Shown here piece after piece: positions 1-4,790 of a stretch of 5,241 bases of DNA; the first letter of the stretch is position 1; every line of letters starts with the position of its first letter. The position numbers were made by a program, and so were the translations under genes. The DNA is taken from positions 1 to 5,241 of the forward strand of contig CAUBWQ010000092.1 of assembly GCA_958439775.1 (NCBI GenBank). Reading direction: 5' to 3'. The notes under the pieces were generated by a model. The model did not search any database, was not told the DNA's origin, and saw only the letters and a program-made list of their open reading frames with translations. Origin of the DNA: an uncultured Collinsella sp. (GTDB lineage Bacteria; Actinomycetota; Coriobacteriia; Coriobacteriales; Coriobacteriaceae).

Positions 1-265
1 CCACTAGGTTAACGAGCACCAGCGCCAGAATGTAAGGGCCAAAGACCTCAAACACCTGGTCACCCGCCACGGGGCCGGCCTGAACGCGGTCAACGATAAG
101 GGCCATCACGTAGGTGTTGGCAAACGTGAGCAAAAAGATGTAGCCCGCCGACGAGAACACCGAGAGAAAGACGATCAGCGGCTGCGTGCGCGTGACGTCC
201 CAAAAACGCTGCAGCGTGCGGCGCACGGTGGAACGTTTGAGCGGACTGGTGCTTCTCTGAGACAT
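1..265 (-). CDS. ABC exporter subunit, N-terminal part (runs off left edge)
   Basis: The first 88 residues are visible, beginning MSQRSTSPLKR at the ATG whose first base is 265. A purine-rich AAGGAAG (269-275) lies just upstream and supports this start. A short basic N-terminal segment (LKRSTVRRTLQRFW) is followed by a long hydrophobic stretch at about residues 29-58, a polar loop (DRVQAGPVAGDQ), and the beginning of a second membrane segment from about residue 75. This arrangement of basic amphipathic lead, TM1, short external loop and TM2 is typical of the membrane domain of fused permease/ATPase ABC exporters. The ATP-binding domain would lie beyond the left edge, so substrate and direction of transport cannot be told. 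A different multi-pass transporter is possible but less likely. It is separated from the upstream rmuC by about 125 bp, so it probably has its own promoter, although I see no convincing -35/-10 pair. Confidence 0.65.
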   Translation of the reverse strand, partial: MSQRSTSPLKRSTVRRTLQRFWDVTRTQPLIVFLSVFSSAGYIFLLTFANTYVMALIVDRVQAGPVAGDQVFEVFGPYILALVLVNLV

Positions 266-334
266 GGTCTTCCTTTCGCGTCTGATAGGACGAAACGCCA
301 TTGTTGCACACTAAAGCGCACTTCAGGCAAGCAC

Positions 335-380
335 GGCGCGAAAAGCGCCCGCGCCCCGCGTTTACGTCGGCGCCCCGCCG
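335..380. repeat. Two small GC-rich inverted repeats between rmuC and the ABC gene
   Basis: GGCGC-GAAAA-GCGCC (335-349) and CGGCG-CCC-CGCCG (368-380) are each perfect 5-bp stems directly after the rmuC stop codon on the minus strand. Neither is followed by a T-run, so they are at best weak or factor-assisted transcription stops. In such GC-rich DNA, stems this short can also arise by chance. Confidence 0.25.
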
Positions 381-390
381 TCAGATGCAG

Positions 391-1746
391 CTAGTCCTCG
401 TCTTTTTGGTCTGCGGGCAGGCTCGCAGACGTGAGCCCCAAGATCTCGTCGGCCTCCCGCGTGTCTTCCAGCGCGTCGATATCCTTGAGCTTGCGCTCCA
501 TAACGTTGGTGCGCGTGGTGATGATGCCCTCGACCGTCTTTCCTGCGGTCTCGATCTGCTGCTGGGCGCGGCGCAGCGCCGCCTGATAGCGTGGCAGCTC
601 GGCCTTGACGGCAGAGAGCACACGCAGCACGTCATCGGTGCGTTTTTGCAACTTAAACGTCTGATAGCTCATCTGCAGACTGTTGAGGATGGCCGCCATG
701 GTGCTGGGGCCGGCAACGTTGACGTGATAGTCGCGGCCCAGGGTCTCGATAAGCCCGGGGCGGCTGACGACCTCGGCGTACAGTCCCTCAAACGGCACGA
801 ACATGATGCCAAAGTTGGTCGTTGCCGGCACACTCAGGTACTTTTCGCAGATGTCCTTGGCCTCGCGCTTCACCATCATATCGAGCGTCTTGCGTGCCGC
901 GGCAACGGCCTCCGCATCGCCCGACTCCTGGGCGTCGAGCAGATGCTCGTACGCGTCGCCCGGGAATTTGGAGTCAATCGGCAGCAGCACGGGATCGCCC
1001 TCGTCCACCGGCAGCTTGACGGCAAACTCAACGCGCTCCGAGGCGTCGGGCTTGGTGGCGACGTTTTCCAGATACTGGTCGGGCGTAAGGATGTCCGCCA
1101 GAATTGCACCCAGCTGCACCTCGCCCAAAATGCCACGCGCCTTCACGTTGCCCAGCACGCGCTTAAGGTCGCCCACGCCAGTGGCGATGGACTGCATGTC
1201 GCCCAAGCCCTTGTACACGGCCTCGAGCTGGTCGCTCACCTGCTTAAACGATGCCGACAGGCGATCGTTGAGCGTGCGGGAGAGCTTCTCGTCCACCGTC
1301 GCGCGCATCTGATCGAGTTGCACGTTGTTGTCTTTGCGGATAGCACCCAGCTGAGCATCGACCGTCTCGCGCACCTTGTCCAAGCGATGCTCGATGCCCT
1401 CGCGATTGGCGCCGAGCTGTTGGGCCGTCTCGCGGCGCAGGTCATCCATCCGGTCACCAGCTTGCGAGAACTCGCGTGCGATGGCCAGGTAACGTTGCTG
1501 CTCCACGGCCGCATCGGTCGTCTGCTGCTGCGCAATGGCATTGGCCGTGCGGCGGGTTTCGGCCAGCGCGGCGTTCAGGGCATCGAGCGCATTGTTGGCC
1601 TGCTCGAGTGCTGCCAGCGTTTCCGCGCTACTGTCGCCACGCTCCCGCAACTCGGCACGCAGGCTCTTGAGCTGGAGGGCGCAAGCCACAGCAACTCCCA
1701 CCGCCACCAAGGCGATCACAACAAGCACAATATCAATAGCAGACAT
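391..1746 (-). CDS. rmuC: DNA recombination protein RmuC
   Basis: This 451-residue protein matches the RmuC family in length and architecture. An N-terminal membrane anchor (residues about 4-24, IDIVLVVIALVAVGVAVACA) is followed by a long Ala/Gln/Glu/Arg coiled-coil region (about 25-195) and the RmuC core (about 200-430). Core motifs include GILGEVQLGAIL (205-216), PIDSKFPGDAYEHLL (256-270), FVPFEGLYAEV (316-326) and GPSTMAAILNSLQMSYQ (346-362). The DSK at 258-260 fits the D/E-x-K half of the restriction-endonuclease-like fold assigned to this family. In E. coli, RmuC limits recombination at inverted repeats, and it is thought to be a nuclease acting on DNA structures. The ATG at 1746 is preferred because a GGCGGAG lies just upstream and the membrane anchor starts immediately. 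An in-frame TTG at 1779 has no ribosome-binding site. It lies 51 bp downstream of the helix-turn-helix gene on the same strand, so partial co-transcription is possible. Confidence 0.93.
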   Translation of the reverse strand: MSAIDIVLVVIALVAVGVAVACALQLKSLRAELRERGDSSAETLAALEQANNALDALNAALAETRRTANAIAQQQTTDAAVEQQRYLAIAREFSQAGDRMDDLRRETAQQLGANREGIEHRLDKVRETVDAQLGAIRKDNNVQLDQMRATVDEKLSRTLNDRLSASFKQVSDQLEAVYKGLGDMQSIATGVGDLKRVLGNVKARGILGEVQLGAILADILTPDQYLENVATKPDASERVEFAVKLPVDEGDPVLLPIDSKFPGDAYEHLLDAQESGDAEAVAAARKTLDMMVKREAKDICEKYLSVPATTNFGIMFVPFEGLYAEVVSRPGLIETLGRDYHVNVAGPSTMAAILNSLQMSYQTFKLQKRTDDVLRVLSAVKAELPRYQAALRRAQQQIETAGKTVEGIITTRTNVMERKLKDIDALEDTREADEILGLTSASLPADQKDED

Positions 1747-1797
1747 AAACTCCGCCCAACAAACCCAATCGAGCACCAATCAAAACCGCGATCAATC

Positions 1798-2361
1798 TTA
1801 CCCCGTCACACACACCGGGCGCCCGGCCCCTTCTTGGGTGCCCCTCTCCTCCGCATATTCCATAATGCGGCGCGCCGTTTTCCTGCTCACCTTTGAGTCA
1901 TCGCCGGCCAAGTATGCGTATACGTTTCCTTTATTCAGGCGCAGAGCACGGCAGAGGCCATAGCGCGTTACACCCGATTCCTCCAATGCTTCCAGCGTTT
2001 TCTTTCTCATCAGGGCGTTCACCCTTCTATCGGCCGCCGGCTTTTCCTTCACCGCTCTATACGCACGCCAAACGTTGGCATAACGATTAGGGAGCTCACT
2101 TTTGGCGCACAGAGACGCCATGCTACCCGCTTGACCGTACAAGGATAAAACGTCTCGGTAATCCCGTTCCATCCACGAGCCCTCGGATAAACCCAGAACG
2201 TATTCGGCTTTTCCTTGCGCCAAAGCGAGCAAAAACAGAGGCTCCGCCACACGCGGCGCATCCGTCGTCGCCTGCTCAACCAATTTTCTAAAACTCAGCG
2301 ACTGCTGTCCAGATAGCTCTCGGCAATAGCCTTTTAAGAATCCCTCAAAGGTCAGATTCAA
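1798..2361 (-). CDS. Helix-turn-helix protein, putative antitoxin/autoregulator of the adjacent nucleotidyltransferase
   Basis: This 187-residue protein has two visible parts. Residues about 1-110 are mostly helical with no motif I can name (FEGFLKGYCREL, PLFLLALAQGKAEYVLGL). Residues about 118-170 form a helix-turn-helix: KTLEALEESGVTRYGLCRAL, then the probable recognition helix NKGNVYAYLAGD, then VSRKTARRIMEYA. The start is taken as the TTG at 2361, which overlaps the TGA of the upstream gene by four bases (TTGA). It follows a perfect AAGGAGGT at six bases' spacing, whereas reading further upstream in this frame runs through the nucleotidyltransferase gene. Translational coupling with that gene and a C-terminal DNA-binding domain suggest an antitoxin that also represses the operon. 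That role is inference. It could instead be a simple regulator. The tail after residue 172 is Gly/Glu-rich and probably disordered. Confidence 0.8.
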   Translation of the reverse strand: MNLTFEGFLKGYCRELSGQQSLSFRKLVEQATTDAPRVAEPLFLLALAQGKAEYVLGLSEGSWMERDYRDVLSLYGQAGSMASLCAKSELPNRYANVWRAYRAVKEKPAADRRVNALMRKKTLEALEESGVTRYGLCRALRLNKGNVYAYLAGDDSKVSRKTARRIMEYAEERGTQEGAGRPVCVTG

Positions 2362-2888
2362 CCGAGCACCTCCTTTTTGTATTGCCTGTATGCACAGACC
2401 ATCTCTTGATAGCTTCGCTCCGAAGGCGACGACGCCAGTGCTTCTCCCTCGTCGAATATAAGCCGTTCGAGCAGCCCCCAATCAAGTCGGTCGACGAATG
2501 CCTGGCTATGAAGATCGATTATGTCGTTCGGACGGTAGGCATAGAGCTTCATTACCGCCAGGTCCTCCAAGGATGGCGTAAAGTACCTGATAAAACACGC
2601 CCCAATATCCAAGGGAATCAAACGATCTTCGTAATTGAATGGCATCTGATTACAATATGTCACCGCCATACCATTCACCTCGGGGTATCGAGCTATGATC
2701 TCGCGGAGGCACCTGTCTGCCTCAAACACATCGATGTCATGTGTAACCGAACGATTCGTCACATCGTTTAGCATGAAGGCGCCTCCTCCCACCAATACAA
2801 CGCTCGGCCTGTCGTCTCTTGGACCTATTTCCAGCTCTGCCTCTTCGTCAATGCCCAACAGAGTCTGTTCTAAATCCTGCTTATACAT
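2358..2888 (-). CDS. Small nucleotidyltransferase-fold protein, putative toxin (AbiEii/DUF6036-like)
   Basis: This 176-residue protein carries the hallmarks of the minimal nucleotidyltransferase superfamily: VLVGGGAFML (31-40), then THDIDVFEA (49-57) with Asp51 and Asp53 as the probable metal-binding DxD pair. A later segment has LEDLAVMKLYAYRPNDIIDL (107-126), where Lys114, Arg119, Asp122 and Asp125 resemble the K...R...D..D pattern of AbiEii/MenT-type toxins. Such toxins transfer nucleotides to RNA or protein targets. The exact subfamily assignment (DUF6036-like) is from memory of the motif style. The start is the ATG at 2888, preceded by AGGA (2895-2898) at six bases. It is the first gene of a two-gene unit and overlaps the helix-turn-helix gene by four bases. 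The promoter region is strongly AT-rich compared with neighbours. Alternative: a housekeeping nucleotidyltransferase of unknown substrate. Confidence 0.82.
   Translation of the reverse strand: MYKQDLEQTLLGIDEEAELEIGPRDDRPSVVLVGGGAFMLNDVTNRSVTHDIDVFEADRCLREIIARYPEVNGMAVTYCNQMPFNYEDRLIPLDIGACFIRYFTPSLEDLAVMKLYAYRPNDIIDLHSQAFVDRLDWGLLERLIFDEGEALASSPSERSYQEMVCAYRQYKKEVLG
2368..2375 (-). promoter_or_regulatory. Perfect Shine-Dalgarno that fixes the TTG start of the helix-turn-helix gene
   Basis: The minus strand reads AAGGAGGT, a full match to the 16S anti-Shine-Dalgarno, six bases before TTG at 2361. It lies inside the last codons of the nucleotidyltransferase gene (KKEVLG). It is the strongest ribosome-binding site I see in the window and explains why a weak TTG start would be used efficiently. 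Confidence 0.85.
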
Positions 2889-2900
2889 AACAAATCCTAT

Positions 2901-2921
2901 TATTATTCATCTTCAATAATA
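2901..2921. promoter_or_regulatory. 21-bp perfect inverted repeat, candidate operator over the cassette promoter
   Basis: The sequence TATTATT-N7-AATAATA is a perfect 7-bp inverted repeat with a 7-bp spacer, centred about 23 bp upstream of the nucleotidyltransferase ATG. One arm (2916-2921) reads TATTAT on the minus strand, five of six matches to a -10 hexamer. A poor -35-like TTGGTC lies 19 bp upstream of it. An arm spacing near one helical turn and overlap with the possible -10 suit a repressor site for the cassette's own helix-turn-helix protein. Being AT-only in its arms, it could also be fortuitous. Confidence 0.45.
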
Positions 2922-3011
2922 CTATTCAGTCGCACGACAGGACCAACAGGATGCAAGAATTCCGCTCGTGGCGATAATCCCTACACCCTAGAAGTCCTAA
3001 TGTGACAAACG

Positions 3012-3446
3012 CTAACTCTCCCAGCCGGCGCGGATTGTTGTTATGACATCGCCTAGGCGCTGGCCGAGGGCTGACAGATGTTGGAGCACCTCGTTGGGCG
3101 ATGCGCCGTTGAGAATGCACGTGAGGGCATACGACGCCAGAAAGATGGCCGCAAGCCCTAACGGGATGAGCACGATCATCGCCAATGTGCGCAAGCGCTG
3201 GCCCACACGGCGACGACGCGCACGACGCTTGTCGAACGCGAGCTCCTGCGCATATGAATCTTGCTGTACGGAATAGGCCTCTGGCGCCGATTCACACCCG
3301 GGCACAGCTGCAGGTACAGCAGCGGGCACGACATTTTGCGCAAAGGGCTGGGCTGCCGCCCCCTGCATTTGCATCTCCATGAGTCGTTGCTGCTGACGCA
3401 GCATGCGCTCAGCTTGTTGCTGCGGAGTCTCAAGAAACAGATCCAT
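3012..3446 (-). CDS. Small single-pass membrane protein of unknown function
   Basis: I do not recognise a family for this 144-residue protein. The start is the ATG at 3446, which has GGAGG (3452-3456) five bases upstream. An in-frame TTG at 3458 lies outside that signal. Residues about 7-36 are rich in Gln, Met and Arg (PQQQAERMLRQQQRLMEMQM) and could form a short coiled coil. Residues 37-65 are Pro/Ala-rich and probably flexible. A highly basic segment KRRARRRRVGQRLR (73-86) directly precedes one hydrophobic span (about 87-112, LAMIVLIPLGLAAIFLASYA), so the N-terminus should be cytoplasmic. A short tail of about 30 residues (SPNEVLQHLSALGQRLGDVI) would lie outside. It is alone, with about 120 bp to the cassette downstream and a long leader upstream. 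Its open frame, positioned ribosome-binding site and coherent topology support a real gene. Confidence 0.72.
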   Translation of the reverse strand: MDLFLETPQQQAERMLRQQQRLMEMQMQGAAAQPFAQNVVPAAVPAAVPGCESAPEAYSVQQDSYAQELAFDKRRARRRRVGQRLRTLAMIVLIPLGLAAIFLASYALTCILNGASPNEVLQHLSALGQRLGDVITTIRAGWES

Positions 3447-3699
3447 GCTGGCCTCCAAAATCGGAGCATTCGACGCTTACGACCAGCATCCCGCACCGCC
3501 ATGACCGCGACAACGCAATCGCCGGCAATAGCCACAAAGTTTCTTTTGCTCAAAAGCTGTCGAAAACCTCAACAACTCCCCTACCAGCACTTTCTCTGAG
3601 CTTTTTTCGCCAGCAATCTTTTGGCCTTCCACCCTTACACCAACTGACCAAAATCTAACCAAAAGCTTGACGAAAATTGTGGAGACCGGGATCCCACAC
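3447..3699. other. About 250-bp gene-free leader upstream of the small membrane protein
   Basis: No convincing gene is present on either strand. It holds the ribosome-binding site at 3452-3456, a perfect CTTTTG-CT-CAAAAG inverted repeat (3543-3556), and two tandem 11-mers, ACTGACCAAAA (3643-3653) and TCTAACCAAAA (3654-3664), that agree at nine of eleven positions. These could be regulator sites for the 3012-3446 gene, which must have its promoter here because a terminator closes the region at 3700-3727. No clear -35/-10 pair was identified. Confidence 0.4.
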
Positions 3700-3727
3700 A
3701 AAAAGTGCCGCCCCAAAGGGGCGGCAC
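3700..3727 (-). terminator. Intrinsic terminator after the multi-pass membrane protein gene
   Basis: On the minus strand GTGCCGCCCC-TTT-GGGGCGGCAC forms a perfect 10-bp stem followed immediately by TTTTT (3704-3700). The plus strand has no T-run after the stem, so it acts on minus-strand transcripts only. It ends the 3880-4512 transcript and insulates the leader of the 3012-3446 gene. Confidence 0.92.
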
Positions 3728-3776
3728 ACAAACTTATTATCAGCTTTTCTGTAACGAGCATGCGACGACTCAACGC

Positions 3777-3862
3777 CGGGGCGCAGGGCGGGGAAATCTT
3801 TGCCTCGCGCGACCCTGCGAAGCCGTGAGCGAGAGGGAAAGATTTCCCCGCCCTGCGCCCCG
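3777..3862. repeat. Long perfect hairpin, copy A (25-bp stem, conserved 26-nt apex)
   Basis: Arms 3777-3801 and 3838-3862 are perfectly complementary over 25 bp. After one G/G mismatch a CCTC/GAGG segment continues the stem. The apex 3808-3833 is identical to 4715-4740 in copy B and contains GCGAAGC (3817-3823) at its centre. It starts 17 bp downstream of the stop of the 3880-4512 gene. It lacks a T-run, so it is not itself a standard terminator. No flanking target-site duplication is seen. Confidence 0.9.
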
Positions 3863-3879
3863 TGGTCGGTGAGAACAGA

Positions 3880-4512
3880 CTACATGCCCGCGAGACCGCG
3901 GGCGGCGGTAGCGCACATAAACGCCAAGGCTAAAATCACGAGCGAGCCCGCAATGTCTGCCAGCACGCCCATTACGCGGCGCTCAAACAGCCAGCTCTCA
4001 AAGTGCGGGGCAACGTTGCGCCAAACACGCCACAGCAAGATGCCCATACCGATGACGCCCGGGATATTGAGCAGTAGGATCTCGGAGCACAAAAGACCGA
4101 TCAGGTTGCCGGCGACAAAACCAGCGTCGCCCTCGCAGTATTTGCGGTAGACCACATACAGCATGTACGCCACAAACGGCTGCAAGCACGCAGAAATAAA
4201 CGTGACCACCATCGAGGGCTCCTGCGAAAAGACCTCGGTGAGCTTATCCACGCTCGTGGCATCCTTAGAGGCCAGGAACAGGCCAATGACCACCACAGGC
4301 ACCACGCCCAAGATGACCTCGACCATCGTAAACAGCTTGGCGGTCAAGTCCTCACTAGCCGAATTCAAATGGGGCGCCCACTCAGGATGAGCATGCGCAC
4401 CGACCTTCTTGCCCTTCTCAGCACGATCGGCCTTTTTACCCTCGGCAACCCGACGACCAGGATCCTTGCGAGTTCCCGCCGCAGCAACCCGAGCCCGAGA
4501 CTTCTTGCCCAT
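3880..4512 (-). CDS. Multi-pass membrane protein of unknown function with basic N-terminal tail
   Basis: I do not recognise a family for this 210-residue protein. The N-terminal 40 residues are highly basic and low in complexity (GKKSRARVAAAGTRKDPGRR, then repeated KK/RAEKGKK), so they are probably disordered and cytoplasmic and could contact nucleic acid or lipid head groups. Hydrophobic spans follow at about 61-82 (VEVILGVVPVVVIGLFLA), 100-122 (MVVTFISACLQPFVAYMLYV), 130-163 (long enough for one or two crossings, ending in WRVWRNV) and 180-207 (MGVLADIAGSLVILALAFM). No catalytic or transport motif is visible. The ATG at 4512 is chosen over an in-frame GTG at 4521 because a GGGG(TG) lies about eight bases upstream. 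Downstream are the long hairpin and terminator that end its transcript. It appears monocistronic, since the upstream rubrerythrin locus has its own terminator. Confidence 0.75.
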   Translation of the reverse strand: MGKKSRARVAAAGTRKDPGRRVAEGKKADRAEKGKKVGAHAHPEWAPHLNSASEDLTAKLFTMVEVILGVVPVVVIGLFLASKDATSVDKLTEVFSQEPSMVVTFISACLQPFVAYMLYVVYRKYCEGDAGFVAGNLIGLLCSEILLLNIPGVIGMGILLWRVWRNVAPHFESWLFERRVMGVLADIAGSLVILALAFMCATAARGLAGM

Positions 4513-4603
4513 AAAAAACACCCCATCAGGTAGTAGATAAACTAAAAGTCGCTACCCAGTGTACCCCACCCATGAACAGCGCCGTCCCAACCAGTCCCCA
4601 TAC

Positions 4604-4633
4604 AAAAACGTGCCGCCCCAAAAGGGGCGGCAC
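4604..4633 (-). terminator. Intrinsic terminator after the rubrerythrin locus
   Basis: On the minus strand GTGCCGCCCC-TTTT-GGGGCGGCAC (4633-4610) is a perfect 10-bp stem followed by G and TTTTT (4608-4604). The stem arms are identical to those of the terminator at 3700-3727. Confidence 0.9.
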
Positions 4634-4683
4634 ACAAACTTAGTTATCAGCTTTTCTGTAGCAAGCACGCAACGAACCAAAGC

Positions 4684-4769
4684 GGGCCGGGAGGGCCGGA
4701 CTACCTTCCCTCAACGCGACCCTGCGAAGCCGTGAGCGAGGAGGGAAGGTAGTCCGGCCCTCCCGGCCC
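4684..4769. repeat. Long perfect hairpin, copy B (29-bp stem, conserved 26-nt apex)
   Basis: Arms 4684-4712 and 4741-4769 are perfectly complementary over 29 bp, enclosing 28 unpaired bases. Of these, 4715-4740 are identical to the apex of copy A, with GCGAAGC at 4724-4730. The overall length (86 nt) and the position of the apex within the hairpin are the same as in copy A, although the stem sequences differ at many columns. It begins 21 bp after the rubrerythrin stop codon. Confidence 0.9.
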
Positions 4770-4790
4770 AGCTCACGCCAGCGCCAAGCG

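Larger units (their letters stand above)
3698..3862 (-). repeat. Dispersed 3'-end module, copy A (long hairpin + linker + terminator)
   Basis: Read on the minus strand from the stop codon of the 3880-4512 gene, this copy consists of an 86-nt hairpin (3862-3777), a 49-nt linker (3776-3728) and an intrinsic terminator (3727-3700). The whole order recurs at 4602-4769 in the same orientation, after an unrelated gene. The terminator-proximal half of the linker (ACAAACTTA, then TTATCAGCTTTTCTGTA) matches copy B except for one inserted base. The half next to the hairpin matches at 16 of 23 positions. It may be a mobile or recombinationally spread 3'-UTR unit. Confidence 0.85.
4602..4769 (-). repeat. 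Dispersed 3'-end module, copy B (long hairpin + linker + terminator)
   Basis: This is the second copy of the module at 3698-3862, following the rubrerythrin locus on the minus strand: hairpin (4769-4684), 50-nt linker (4683-4634), terminator (4633-4604). Order, orientation relative to the gene and component lengths match copy A to within a few bases. The terminator stem is identical, and its loop has one extra base (TTTT instead of TTT). Confidence 0.85.

Noticed and set aside
90..311. Minus-strand frame of 73 codons over the ABC exporter start
   Set aside because: It is a shifted reading of the exporter N-terminus. The exporter frame from 265 gives a basic lead and hydrophobic spans and has a ribosome-binding site, while this one gives His/Ala-rich nonsense.
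301..1896. Long open frame of 531 codons on the plus strand
   Set aside because: It lies antisense to rmuC, which has clear family motifs throughout. The frame stays open because of GC-rich codon bias, and its translation is His/Leu/Arg-rich with no recognisable domain.
2382..2771. Plus-strand frame of 129 codons opposite the nucleotidyltransferase
   Set aside because: It is antisense to a protein with clear superfamily motifs, and no ribosome-binding site or family resemblance is seen.
3176..3553. Minus-strand frame of 125 codons beginning MSKRNFVAIAGD
   Set aside because: It starts with a TTG lacking a ribosome-binding site and overlaps the better supported 3012-3446 gene in another frame. 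Its second half is Cys/Arg/Ser-rich shadow sequence.
3477..3773. Minus-strand frame of 98 codons upstream of the small membrane protein
   Set aside because: It runs straight through the intrinsic terminator hairpin at 3700-3727, lacks a ribosome-binding site and resembles no protein.
3777..3862. Treating the long hairpin as a transcription terminator
   Set aside because: Neither strand has a T-run after the stem, and a standard terminator with T-run follows about 50 bp later in both copies.
3698..4769. The two modules as parts of a CRISPR array or as ends of one insertion sequence
   Set aside because: Only two copies exist, about 900 bp apart and in direct orientation. They enclose an ordinary membrane protein gene with no transposase, no regular spacers and no target-site duplication.
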